Position numbers and translations under genes: made by a program
Shown: piece by piece, positions 53,805 to 62,738 of the stretch
Layout: every line of letters begins with the position of its first letter
How positions within the stretch are numbered: position 1 is the first letter of the stretch
DNA from: CAWARU01 sp963784575
Lineage (GTDB): Bacteria; Pseudomonadota; Gammaproteobacteria; UBA6186; Azoamicaceae
DNA length: 64,000 nt
Reading direction: 5' to 3'
Assembly: GCA_963784575.1 (NCBI GenBank)
Contig: CAWARU010000001.1
Coordinates: forward strand, 2,728,001-2,792,000
Notes under the pieces: model-generated
Seen by the model: the letters and a program-made list of their open reading frames with translations, nothing else
Database searches by the model: none
Told to the model about the DNA's origin: nothing

Positions 53805-56558
53805 ATGAGTTACCAATACGCAGAAAAGGTTTCAGGCAGTTCTAAGGATGTGGAAGTAAAAGCAGAATCAGAAAAAGGTGTCGCGCTACTAAAAACGATG
53901 ATCTGTAATGGAATAAAAGCTGCCGAATTAGTTGCTGACAAAGATGTAGTAGTGTTTATCGGGGCAACAGGAGCCGGTAAAAGCACAACCATTACCTATT
54001 TAATGGGTGCTGAATTTTCTACTACAAAAAAAGTTGGAAAACTGGTTGTAATGCCCTCTAAATTAAAAGAAGAGGAGGATTCAAGAACCAAGAAAAAGTA
54101 TTTGGTAGATCTCGAAGGTAGAAAATATCCTCTTATTGGTCATCGTCCTGCAGAATCTCAGACATTATATCCAGAAATTTTTTCGTCTGGTTCAATATTT
54201 TTTTGTGATTGTCCTGGCTTTTTTGATACAAGAGGTCAAGAAGAACGCATTGCAGTTGCTATCAACATGGAACTAGCTATGAAATCTGCGAGAACTGCCA
54301 GGATAGCTGTAACAGTTAAATATGAAGATCTTACAGCGCGAAGAGGGGCAGTCCTAACTGATCTAAGTAAACTCTTGAGCAAAATATTTTCAAGACCGAG
54401 TGAAGCCGTGAGCTCGATTATTTGGATAATTACCAATACTCCTAAAGAAACAACTAAAGAAGATATTATCGATACTCTCACAAATGTAGAAGATGGTTAT
54501 TTAGCTACACTTAAAAGAGGTTTGACCAATATAGAAAATACAATACGTAATGTTTTAAAGGGTCAAATTTTAACCGCCATCACTAATTTTGGGAAAGCAG
54601 CAACAGGTGCTGAACAGTTTATAGAAGAAGCAAGACAGAATGGTCGGCAGCAAGAAATTATTGAGGCAATGGCAAACCCTGATAATCTTTTTCTTATTAA
54701 CGTGCTGACTGATGAGTCAAGAAACGAAATTTTAAAAAGCATTAAAAGTAAACGAGGGATACACCCAGATCAGTTTAATTTTGATGGTGACGATGATAGA
54801 TTGAAATTTAAAACGTTTATTCATACCTATACAGACGAAGCACTGAAACTCTTTAGTGAGAAAGAAAGAGTTGTTCGTGAAATTGAGGATTCCAAAAGAC
54901 TTCTTGAGCAAAATAGAATTAGATTATCCAGTTATGAAGCGACAAAAAACGCCGCAGATCAAAAAGCAGCTTTACAAACATTGCAATCAGAGTGGTTTGA
55001 ATCTTATCAACTTGATATCACTACAAATAGACGGCGCATTGATAAAATGGAAGCCGAGCAAACAAAACTTCGCAAAGAACTTGCTGAACTTGATACAGAC
55101 GAAGAAGTTGTGCTTTGGACATCCTCTTTTGCTGAAGATAATACACGTTGGTTTTCCTATACCAATCATCCATTTAATTATAACGACGAACCTTTTGAAT
55201 TGCCTGTAAAAAAGATAGTTGAAGAAGGGGTTTTAAGTAAGGAACAGGTTGATTCTAAGGCTGGCATCTATAAGGCGACATTGACAACTGGATACCATGA
55301 AAAAGCAAAAGCAAAAATTGAATTGGTTACAAAAAAGAAAAAGAAAAGAGATAATGCTTTGCGGATTAGCCAAATAAAGGCAGAACTCAAACAATTAGAG
55401 GAAGAAGTTGAGAGATTAGAGCAGAAAAATGAAAAATTAAAGAAAAAGCAATTAGAATTTAACACCAAGAAGCCAGTAGATAAAGTAGATTTCGATCAGG
55501 AAAAAGCGAAGATAATACAAGAACAAGAAGAACAAACTAAATTAAGAATAGAAAAGGAAAAAGAGTTCCAGGGGATCATGCGACGGCTTAATGAAAATGC
55601 TCCCTTGTACGTTGCAATATATGAAATTGCCTCTGTGTTACAAGCTCCTTTTATACAAGAATCTGAATTGGTGAAAAATTTTCTTAGGCAGTATAAAATC
55701 CATATCGGAGTAGAAAGATTATCAGACTTTCAAACTAGATCGTTTGAGGATGGCGCAATAGAGAAGATTACAAAAGATAAATTTGAGCCAAAAAAGATGC
55801 TATTATATCCAAGGCTCATAGAAGGTAGTGATTCAATAGCAAGCAGATATGAGGTTGACGTACCGGATGATGGAACTTGTTTGTTTTATGCAGTCTCGTT
55901 TGCTTACCTTATTCCCGTCATCGATGACCCGGCTCAATTTAGAACTCGGTACATAAATCTTTTTGGAAGTGAAGTGGCAGCATCTGCTGAAGAAAATCGT
56001 GTGATACTTAAAGGATATGATGGAAGTGTAGAGTTTATCAAAAAACTTACAGGAATCTTTGAAGTTTTAGTGAATGTGAATTTTAGAAAAAATGTTGTTG
56101 ATTATATGAGACAAAAGAAAAAGGAATATGTTGAAAACTTCGCTTCCGAAGAGGTTTTTCTTGCTCATTTAACCTATATGGGAGATCCAAAAAATAGAGC
56201 TTGGGGTGATCAACCTGAAATCAAAGCGATGTGTGAAATGTTACAAGCTAATATTATTCTGTATGCCCATGATGCACAAGATAAACCCAAACCTATGCCA
56301 GGATACAATCATGGCTTGTCTTTTCAAGATAGTTGTAAGCTGCATTTAGTATACACAGCTGCTGATGGAGACAGGCGTGCAAAAAATCACTATCACTACT
56401 TGATTGAAGAGCGGCTTTGGCGCTGCCTGACACCTTCAGTAGCTCCAATTTTAACGCAATTTGCTGCTTCTCAAACTCGATCGCAGCCGCTAGCAGCAGC
56501 AGAAGCAATCGCAGAAGTAGGGACAGAACGAAAGAGCGAGCGGATAGTCTTTAGTTGA
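53805..56558 (+). CDS. P-loop GTPase / coiled-coil / OTU deubiquitinase fusion, paralogue 3
   Basis: The 917-aa protein has P-loop GATGAGKS at residues 53-60, VDLEGRKYPLIGHRPAESQT, G3-like DCPG in CDCPGFFDTRG and a strand IIWIITNTPKE. A coiled coil and the shared module (GIYKATLTTGYHEKAKAKIE, KKRDNALRI) follow, then a second coiled coil. From about residue 680 it has an OTU cysteine protease domain: VPDDGTCLFYAVSFAYL with D689 and C692, and NHYHYLIEERLW with H862. OTU enzymes cleave ubiquitin chains, and in intracellular bacteria they are injected effectors (Legionella LotA/LotB). A GTPase joined to an OTU protease is unusual. The U-box gene at 14005 is the opposite activity in the same window. 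Confidence 0.82.
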   Translation: MSYQYAEKVSGSSKDVEVKAESEKGVALLKTMICNGIKAAELVADKDVVVFIGATGAGKSTTITYLMGAEFSTTKKVGKLVVMPSKLKEEEDSRTKKKYLVDLEGRKYPLIGHRPAESQTLYPEIFSSGSIFFCDCPGFFDTRGQEERIAVAINMELAMKSARTARIAVTVKYEDLTARRGAVLTDLSKLLSKIFSRPSEAVSSIIWIITNTPKETTKEDIIDTLTNVEDGYLATLKRGLTNIENTIRNVLKGQILTAITNFGKAATGAEQFIEEARQNGRQQEIIEAMANPDNLFLINVLTDESRNEILKSIKSKRGIHPDQFNFDGDDDRLKFKTFIHTYTDEALKLFSEKERVVREIEDSKRLLEQNRIRLSSYEATKNAADQKAALQTLQSEWFESYQLDITTNRRRIDKMEAEQTKLRKELAELDTDEEVVLWTSSFAEDNTRWFSYTNHPFNYNDEPFELPVKKIVEEGVLSKEQVDSKAGIYKATLTTGYHEKAKAKIELVTKKKKKRDNALRISQIKAELKQLEEEVERLEQKNEKLKKKQLEFNTKKPVDKVDFDQEKAKIIQEQEEQTKLRIEKEKEFQGIMRRLNENAPLYVAIYEIASVLQAPFIQESELVKNFLRQYKIHIGVERLSDFQTRSFEDGAIEKITKDKFEPKKMLLYPRLIEGSDSIASRYEVDVPDDGTCLFYAVSFAYLIPVIDDPAQFRTRYINLFGSEVAASAEENRVILKGYDGSVEFIKKLTGIFEVLVNVNFRKNVVDYMRQKKKEYVENFASEEVFLAHLTYMGDPKNRAWGDQPEIKAMCEMLQANIILYAHDAQDKPKPMPGYNHGLSFQDSCKLHLVYTAADGDRRAKNHYHYLIEERLWRCLTPSVAPILTQFAASQTRSQPLAAAEAIAEVGTERKSERIVFS

Positions 56559-56629
56559 GGTATGGAACATTTGTATGAACGGCTAAAAGGGTACTAAAAA
56601 ACCTAGTCATCAGTACAGGGAGATAGATA

Positions 56630-56818
56630 ATGATGTCTGCTGTTATGAAAAATGAGGAGTTATGCGAAACAAGGTCAGAATTATTAAAAAAGGCAGGTAG
56701 CTTCTTATGGCCATTTTGGAAAGGTGACGCAGGTGCACAATATGAACTTGGCACAATGTATAAGTATGGTCTAGAAGTTGCGAAAGATGGAAAGTTAGTG
56801 TTTGAAGTACAAGTCTGA
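56630..56818 (+). CDS. Small Sel1-repeat protein, probably a remnant
   Basis: The 62-aa frame has GGGAG 7 bases before ATG 56630 (second ATG directly after). It contains one Sel1 unit (GDAGAQYELGTMYKYGLEVA), then ends after KDGKLVFEVQV, where a longer Sel1 protein would continue with its next helix. It lies 71 bp behind the GTPase-OTU gene on the same strand. It is probably the truncated start of a former Sel1 effector; the downstream 186 bp show no continuation. Confidence 0.5.
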   Translation: MMSAVMKNEELCETRSELLKKAGSFLWPFWKGDAGAQYELGTMYKYGLEVAKDGKLVFEVQV

Positions 56819-57004
56819 GAATTATAAACTTAGAGGCTTGTGTAGTATCCTATAGCATGGCTGGCCCTATTCTAGAAGCCTGTTAACTGCGCGGGCCTTT
56901 AATTCAAATTGATGATTTAATTACCCTTTATTTCTCGGATTTCAGTTTCCAAAAGAATGGGATCCTTAATAATCTTCAGTTTTTCAATTCCTTGAATGAT
57001 TGCT

Positions 57005-58516
57005 CTATTCTAACTTCTTTATCTGTTGCTGTTCCGTCTCAAGCTCTTTCTTGCGTGCATTAAGTTTGCTTACCCGATAAGATTCCTTTTTTTCAGCATA
57101 TTCAATAGCAATGTCGAGTTGTTTCAGCGCTTCTTTATACTCGCCGCGCAAATGATGCCATTCCGCTTGAGTTTGATGCAAATCTACCCGATTTTTTAAT
57201 AAACTTTGTACCTTAGCAAGCGATTGCAAGAGATTAGTATCGAAAGGACGCACTTTTTGCAATTTCATGAGCATGACTCTTGCTTTTTTAAGATCTTCAA
57301 CATTTTTGGTTTCCATGAGGAGTTCTACATACATTAAGCTTGCAGCAAAATTAGTGGGATCGCTTTCGCTTAAAAATTTGAAGCGCTCGGCAGCAGATTC
57401 ATAATCGCCCTTGTCTCGCTCAATCTCCGCCAAACTGTATTTGAAAAGCCATTCATTAGGATAACGGTCGATTAGATTATTAAGATGATCTTCGGCTTGC
57501 TTGTACTGGCGATTTTTGGCGAGCGCAAGTGCTAGGGCATACTCCAATGTGGTTTTATCAGAGTGTTTATCAGCATTGAAAATTTCGGTTAATCGTTTGA
57601 CACGGCGTTTAGCATTTTCTTGATTTCCGACCAGTACTCTGGCACGAATCAATTGATAAAATAAGCTGTCTGGAATTTGCTGTTTCGGCATTTGAATAGC
57701 ACGGTTATAGGCATCTGCCATACGCTCTTCATGCATCGGGTGTGTTAATAAATATTCTGGCGGTTTTTCATGATATTTTGTTTGGGCACTGAGTTTCTTG
57801 AAAATGGATTCCATGGCATGGGGATCAAAACCTGCTTGGGAGAGAATTTGAATACCGATTCTGTCTGCTTCCTTTTCATGGCTTCTGGTAAAATTAATCA
57901 AATTTTGCACATGCGCACCCATGGCAGCATTCGCAAGATGCATACCCGCTTCAGGATTGCCGCCCAGAGCACCCAGGGCAATGGCCCCAGCAAGCTGCAA
58001 CACGGTTAAAGGAGTCATTTTTTTATTAGTGGTAATAATGCGTGCTAGATGCTGCTGCGTAATATGGGCTGTTTCATGCGAGAGCACTGCTGCGAGTTCG
58101 CTTTCTCTTTCTGCAGCAATAATCAAACCGCTGTGCACGGCAATATGGCCTCCTAAAAAAGCAAAAGCATTTAAAATGTCATTTTCGATGCAAAAGTAAT
58201 GGAGCTTGAAATCTGTGTGTGGCGCAGCAGCTTGCAATCGAGTGCTTAAATTGTGCAAGTAATCATTGACAACATTATCTCGCGTGATGAGTTCTGCCTC
58301 ATTGATCTTTTGCATCATGGCAAAACCGAGTAAACGTTCTTGAGCGGTATCGATGACCCAGTCACCGCCTTGGCCAATATCGGGAACGTTACTTTGAAAG
58401 CTTGTGGCATGGACAGTGAGGATGGATCCAAAATAAAGTATGCAAGCAATACTTAGATTTAGAAATGTTCGAATATGAAATTTTTTAGCTGTAACTAAAA
58501 TTTTATTGCTAGCCAT
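57005..58516 (-). CDS. bepA: BepA-like periplasmic M48 metalloprotease with TPR domain
   Basis: The 503-aa protein has a signal peptide (hydrophobic stretch at residues 17-36 ending VHA) and then the family opening VPDIGQGGDWVID. The M48 zinc site is SHETAHITQQH (H147, E148, H151), and a third ligand lies in SHEKEADRIGIQILSQAG. The C-terminal 200 residues are TPR repeats (LEYALALALAKNRQYKQAED and others). The length matches E. coli BepA (487 aa), a periplasmic chaperone/protease of outer-membrane assembly that helps LptD mature and degrades stalled BAM substrates. It is monocistronic here. Confidence 0.92.
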   Translation of the reverse strand: MASNKILVTAKKFHIRTFLNLSIACILYFGSILTVHATSFQSNVPDIGQGGDWVIDTAQERLLGFAMMQKINEAELITRDNVVNDYLHNLSTRLQAAAPHTDFKLHYFCIENDILNAFAFLGGHIAVHSGLIIAAERESELAAVLSHETAHITQQHLARIITTNKKMTPLTVLQLAGAIALGALGGNPEAGMHLANAAMGAHVQNLINFTRSHEKEADRIGIQILSQAGFDPHAMESIFKKLSAQTKYHEKPPEYLLTHPMHEERMADAYNRAIQMPKQQIPDSLFYQLIRARVLVGNQENAKRRVKRLTEIFNADKHSDKTTLEYALALALAKNRQYKQAEDHLNNLIDRYPNEWLFKYSLAEIERDKGDYESAAERFKFLSESDPTNFAASLMYVELLMETKNVEDLKKARVMLMKLQKVRPFDTNLLQSLAKVQSLLKNRVDLHQTQAEWHHLRGEYKEALKQLDIAIEYAEKKESYRVSKLNARKKELETEQQQIKKLE

Positions 58517-58909
58517 ATAGATTTTGAAACTTAATACTGCTGATTAAATGCCAATTAATTCCCATCGTTAGCGTTCACGCACTGCCCTTGAATGCCCATA
58601 TTGTATTCAGACCTACCATTAAATAGTCAAATAGCTTACAAAATTTTAAAACTTCTATTAAGTATATCAAAAAAAATGGATACAGCCGAAAGGGGATGAT
58701 TTGTTTTATAAAAATTAAATTGGAAAGGACCTGGCTTGTTCTAATATAAAAATTAAAAAAGCCATGATTAATTAACAATGCAATCGACTGTTAATTAAAC
58801 ATGGCGTTGATAAGCAACAAAAGTTATTAGGCAACAAATAAGATCGGAGTTGCATTGTTTCAGATGTTTATCATTCTGAAAATTCCGATCTTCAGACTAG
58901 AATTGCAAA
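58517..58909. other. Intergenic region between bepA and the 58910 gene
   Basis: 393 bp upstream of bepA and downstream of the next reverse-strand gene. It contains copy 2 of the CTGCCCTTGAAYGCCCAT repeat (58582-58599) and the hairpin at 58755-58805. No coding sequence with a ribosome site was seen. Confidence 0.45.
58755..58805 (-). terminator. Rho-independent terminator of the 58910-59323 gene
   Basis: Arms 58761-58777 and 58789-58805 form a 17-bp stem with one mismatch and an 11-base loop. Read on the reverse strand it is followed by TTTTTTAATTTTTA. It lies about 100 bp after the stop of the reverse-strand gene. Confidence 0.65.
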
Positions 58910-59323
58910 TTAGAATTGCATTCTTGTCATCAAATCTACTCGAGGCGCACCAGGTGCCTGAGCCAATTGATGACCATCTGCTTGTCTTGCAACACGACGT
59001 TCATGTCTGGCTTCAACTGCTCTTGCTTCCACTCGTTGTCTGCGTTCTTCAAGTTGTGCCCTATCATTGCTCAACACGATGGGTTCTCTTGAAAAACCAG
59101 CGGGATCTGGTCTTAAAGAAGATGGCAGAGCCACAGCTGATGCCGCACTCAATTGTGATTGCAATGCGTGTAGTTGCATGCTTTGGAAAGTTGAAACGAA
59201 AGCGCCAATTATTCCACGCACCTCATTATTCAGGGGTGAAGCATCGCTGTCGATATCCATTGCCATTTTGTTACGCTGTTCTTGTGCTAATAATTGTTCA
59301 AGGTTTAGTTTTTCAATACTCAT
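58910..59323 (-). CDS. Small hypothetical protein, Arg/Ala-rich C-terminus
   Basis: ATG 59323 has AAGGAAG 8 bases upstream, which favours this frame over two overlapping forward frames without ribosome sites. The 137 aa begin MSIEKLNLEQLLAQEQRNKM and continue with VRGIIGAFVSTFQSMQLHAL. They end in a charged helix (LEERRQRVEARAVEARHERR) and a Pro/Ala tail. There is no signal peptide. I recognise no family. A good terminator follows it (58755-58805). Confidence 0.6.
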   Translation of the reverse strand: MSIEKLNLEQLLAQEQRNKMAMDIDSDASPLNNEVRGIIGAFVSTFQSMQLHALQSQLSAASAVALPSSLRPDPAGFSREPIVLSNDRAQLEERRQRVEARAVEARHERRVARQADGHQLAQAPGAPRVDLMTRMQF

Positions 59324-59406
59324 AATGATACTTCCTTATTGTCTAATAAAACTAGGCGCAATCATAACACAATTATTTTTACTTAGCTAATTTTCTTTTT
59401 TCGCGC

Positions 59407-59727
59407 ATATGCACGCAAAAAAAATACTAAATATTAATTATTAAGTTTCGAGAATTTTTATTTTATTATTTTGAATAATTTTGCTGTATTTTTAAGTAAA
59501 ATTATTCATTCTAGAAATGGGAACGAATTCATAATCATAAATGAAAAATGCAGCACAAGTAAATGAGAGCATATGCACGAAAAAATAATTTAATTAAATT
59601 TAAGAGGTAATATTAAAGTAGAAATATCAATAATAATAAATAGGACATATCAGTATGTCGAATATGATGCAAATATGAGTAAGAGAATGAATAATGAATA
59701 GACTTATAAGAGTATATGCACGCAAAA
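59407..59727 (+). repeat. Three direct repeats of ATATGCACGCAAAA
   Basis: Copies at 59407-59420, 59571-59584 (one change: ATATGCACGAAAAA) and 59714-59727, spaced 164 and 143 bp apart in the same orientation, in an otherwise AT-rich stretch. Confidence 0.65.
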
Positions 59728-59857
59728 TAAATTAATGACTCCGATGAATTAAATGAAGCGATTTTTATTGAATAGCTTTTATCAATATTGAAAGACAATA
59801 TTATTAAAGATGAAAGAAAAAAGAATAAAAGAAATTATCAAACTCTTAAAGTCATAA

Positions 59858-59914
59858 GGGTCAGATCTTAAATGTAAAAGTTTAAAAATTAGCTTAAAAT
59901 TTAAGACCTGACCC
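59858..59914. repeat. REP/MITE-like hairpin (GGGTCAGATCTT type)
   Basis: Arms 59858-59873 and 59899-59914, 16 bp with one mismatch, 25-base AT-rich loop. Its ends resemble the GGGTCAGGTCTT palindromes dispersed in many gammaproteobacterial genomes. Confidence 0.55.
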
Positions 59915-60216
59915 ATCCATCTATACTGCTCTCACAATTAATCAACATTATTGATAAAAATCATATTAACATTGAGTTTAGAACACTGATAATGACACGA
60001 CAGCAATCACTTGATTTATAAGTTAATTTTGCAGATGCCATTTAAATTACGAAAAAAATCTATAGGATCCATGGAACTAATCTACTCACAACATACCTAA
60101 TTATAGCTTTATGAAATCATACATATCCAAATATGTGTATGGAAATGATGAAATCGAAATTGTTGTTACGTTCCGCAATAAATTAAATGATTCGTTTCGA
60201 CCTAATTTAAGTGAAA

Positions 60217-60253
60217 CAGTCAGCAGTTAAACCTACCTCGCTGACTGTTTTTT
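60217..60253. terminator. Hairpin with T-run at the left transposon end
   Basis: CAGTCAGC (60217-60224) and GCTGACTG (60240-60247) form a perfect 8-bp stem followed by six T. In the + direction it is a good terminator, insulating the transposon from the left flank; on the reverse strand the tail is TTTC. Confidence 0.6.
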
Positions 60254-60259
60254 CAACAA

Positions 60260-60445
60260 TTAAAATGGATCGACTCCTTCAACCTCCTCGCATCCAAAAC
60301 TTAAATTACTTTCTTCATCTGATGTCTTGGTATAGCGTCTAAGCTGCGGCATATAGTGATTTTCAAGCGCCAATACAAAATCTTGCAAAAATTCCACAAG
60401 TTCATAAGCCGCTTCATCTGTTAGAGTAGGTGGTGTAAATAACAT
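60260..60445 (-). CDS. Small transposon protein
   Basis: ATG 60445 has GGGAG 7 bases upstream and gives 61 aa: MLFTPPTLTDEAAYELVEFL, then LENHYMPQLRRY and an acidic tail. It follows the ATPase gene by 11 bp. Small acidic proteins in this position are common in ATPase-linked DDE transposons; function unknown. Confidence 0.65.
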   Translation of the reverse strand: MLFTPPTLTDEAAYELVEFLQDFVLALENHYMPQLRRYTKTSDEESNLSFGCEEVEGVDPF

Positions 60446-60456
60446 GATAATCTCCC

Positions 60457-61254
60457 TCATTGGAGTTCCTCTATTGCTGCCTTTAGAACTTCATCTGGAA
60501 GATGAGTCAATCCTTTCTTAGCGCCTATTCTCAATGCCCCTTGCAAAATTTTGCTGGCATGTCGCGGCTTTCCTTGTGAAGCCTGCCGCAACATCTCTAT
60601 ACCACTGTCAGAAAGCAATTTTATTTGGCTCCCAGCTTCCTTAAAGGCATAATCAATTAATGCTTGGAATCTCTCTCGTTCTATGATGGGTTTCAGAGTC
60701 ACTTTTGCAGAAATTCGGCTGTATAACGCACTGTGCACCACCTTACTTAAAACTTGGCTAAGGGAGGGATGTCCTACTAGCCATATTGTCATAATATCCC
60801 TGGAATCGAGCGCAAAATTCAGGAACGATGGTAAATCAATAAAAAATTCATGCGGCAAATTCTGGCTTTCGTCAATGATCCAGATTGGCAAAATATTTTT
60901 CCCATCATATAGTTCTTGGACCCTATTCTTGATGCTTCTCCACAACACAGCACGGCGTGTTGATGGTTCTAACCCAAGCTCAATAGCAAGGCTACGATAT
61001 AAATCCACCCGTCCAAAATCCGTTTCTGGCATGTAGATCACTTGATGAGTATGCGGGTTAATGTTTTGTGTTGCTTGGCGTAGCGCTGCGGTTTTACCAA
61101 CTCCAGGTTCTCCTGTAAAGATACCAATCCCTGGATTATTCAATAGCCACTGAAATTTCTCTATGAAGTCACTAAATTGCTGCCCGTCATCCCAGAAATT
61201 CTTAACTGCTTTTCCGATTGGAGTGTGGGTTAAACCAAAGTGTTTATTACTCAT
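60457..61254 (-). CDS. AAA+ ATPase, TniB/ExeA-like transposition regulator
   Basis: I take ATG 61254 (TAGGAG 7 bases upstream, 265 aa; ATG 61260 is also possible). It has Walker A GEPGVGKT (residues 48-55), Walker B WIIDESQNL (D128, E129), a sensor-like WLVGHP, and a C-terminal helical lid (GIEMLRQASQGKPRHASKIL). TniB/MuB-like ATPases bind target DNA and activate the DDE transposase. The gene overlaps the end of the transposase gene by 8 bases, so the two are made together. The TniA/TniB style of pair is also the core of Tn7- and Mu-like elements. Confidence 0.88.
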   Translation of the reverse strand: MSNKHFGLTHTPIGKAVKNFWDDGQQFSDFIEKFQWLLNNPGIGIFTGEPGVGKTAALRQATQNINPHTHQVIYMPETDFGRVDLYRSLAIELGLEPSTRRAVLWRSIKNRVQELYDGKNILPIWIIDESQNLPHEFFIDLPSFLNFALDSRDIMTIWLVGHPSLSQVLSKVVHSALYSRISAKVTLKPIIERERFQALIDYAFKEAGSQIKLLSDSGIEMLRQASQGKPRHASKILQGALRIGAKKGLTHLPDEVLKAAIEELQ

Positions 61255-62593
61255 CTTCATCTCCTATTACATGTACTCTTAAAGAATTTGTATAATTTTC
61301 TAATGCGAGTTCAACCATATTAAATGCTTTTTTGTTCTCCAGCAGTTCCTGTTGCTTTTGGGGTCTTATCCTTCGTCTGTCGAGATTCGCAATAGGATCT
61401 AGTTTAGTGACTGCCCCTAAAAATTCCCCTGACTGGGACTCCACACGGATGGCTTCTTTTCGATGCGGATCAGTCACAAGAAACACTGTTCTGCCTGAAA
61501 GTTCATAAGGAACCTCAAACATATTTCCTTCAAAGCTAACAGTGCTATCTTTTCTGACAGTTCGTTTATGGCGGTGATAAAAAATTTCATCTAATTTGGT
61601 AGTAAAAGACCCGAGAGGCCGAACATGAATAATATCTTTCCGCCATCTTTCCATCGGCGTTAATCCCTGAAGAGCGCTATGCACTTGTTGGTGATATTCG
61701 CCTTCTATCCATGCCCAGAGACGTTCATTTAAATCTTGCAAATCGCGTAATTGAGAAGTATCTAGTTCATTTAGAAAATCGCTTCTAAATCTTCCGTGCC
61801 ATTTTTCAAGTTTACCCTTACCCTGCGGGGCATATGGGCGACAATAAATTAGACGGACTTCAAGACGTGCACAAATTTCCTGCAAAGTTCTGGAACGATA
61901 AGCCGCCCCGTTGTCCACGACTAACTTCTTAGGTAATCCTCGTTTCAATATCGCTTGCTTCAGAACTCCCTCGATATCAAGTGCTGTCTCAGCGAGACAA
62001 AAGGCGCTGTGCGCAATTAGACGCGATGCATCATCCATTAAGGTCACCAAATAAGCTTTCCTAAGCCTTTTGCCAACGGGAACCGATGGACCATGCAAGA
62101 CATCTCCATACCAGATGTCGCCGCACTTTTCAGCACAGAAGCTGCGATGTTCAATAGTGACTGCAGGTTCTTCAAGGCGTCGGGATAATCCTACGCTTTT
62201 TAACAATCGGTAAATGCTCGAGCGCGACAGCTCACCGATGGCTGAAACTCCAGATAACTCTAACACGCGTTTAATACCCGATATTGAGCGCTTTTTATTC
62301 TCTGATTTACATTTCAGAATAGCTTCTTGATATTCCTTCTTTAGCTTTGTTTTGCCGCAGTCGCGACGCATCTTAGGAGCCAATGCTTCTATACCGCCCC
62401 GCTTCCAATTGTAATACCAATGCTCAATGGCATATTCAGTCACGCGATTCCTATCTGAGCCTGGAATATCATAACTCTTGGCTGCCAGTTCACGAATAAT
62501 GCGTTTTAGTTCACCTCGCTCCAATTTCTCACGGCTAGCCAACGGTCCCAGCACAGATAACCGAAACAATGCTAAGGGTGGAATTTTGTTCAT
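61247..62593 (-). CDS. DDE (rve-type) transposase, TniA/IS481-like
   Basis: ATG 62593 follows AGGAGGCG by 3-4 bases (448 aa; a longer frame opens at 62611). An N-terminal helix-turn-helix (residues 30-70) and a second DNA-binding region precede the integrase core. The catalytic triad is D164 (DIWYGDVLHGP), D227 (VVDNGAAYRS) and E263 (QGKGKLEKWHGRF), a D,D(35)E spacing. A Mu-type C-terminal beta barrel follows (DSTVSFEGNMFEVPYEL). Intact. Confidence 0.9.
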   Translation of the reverse strand: MNKIPPLALFRLSVLGPLASREKLERGELKRIIRELAAKSYDIPGSDRNRVTEYAIEHWYYNWKRGGIEALAPKMRRDCGKTKLKKEYQEAILKCKSENKKRSISGIKRVLELSGVSAIGELSRSSIYRLLKSVGLSRRLEEPAVTIEHRSFCAEKCGDIWYGDVLHGPSVPVGKRLRKAYLVTLMDDASRLIAHSAFCLAETALDIEGVLKQAILKRGLPKKLVVDNGAAYRSRTLQEICARLEVRLIYCRPYAPQGKGKLEKWHGRFRSDFLNELDTSQLRDLQDLNERLWAWIEGEYHQQVHSALQGLTPMERWRKDIIHVRPLGSFTTKLDEIFYHRHKRTVRKDSTVSFEGNMFEVPYELSGRTVFLVTDPHRKEAIRVESQSGEFLGAVTKLDPIANLDRRRIRPQKQQELLENKKAFNMVELALENYTNSLRVHVIGDEDE

Positions 62594-62738
62594 ATTCGCC
62601 TCCTGTAACACAAAAAACTAAAGTGTCCCAGAAAAATGGGCTGCAATAACAGTGGCGAAAGTGTGTGTTTATGTTTTAAATCTTCATTTTGACTGTCTCA
62701 CTTAAATTTAGGTTTAAAATAGCTTGAAATAACTTTAA

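Larger units (their letters stand above)
59324..60159. other. Long AT-rich non-coding region with repeats
   Basis: 836 bp with no credible gene and very high A+T. ATATGCACG followed by CAAAA or AAAAA occurs three times (59407, 59571, 59714). A hairpin at 59858-59914 has GGGTCAGATCTTAAAT and ATTTAAGACCTGACCC arms. The right side borders the transposon at 60171. Confidence 0.55.

Noticed and set aside
58855..59390. Two forward frames (156 and 107 aa) opposite the 58910-59323 gene
   Set aside because: Neither has a ribosome site. The reverse frame has AAGGAAG, a protein-like N-terminus and a good terminator downstream.
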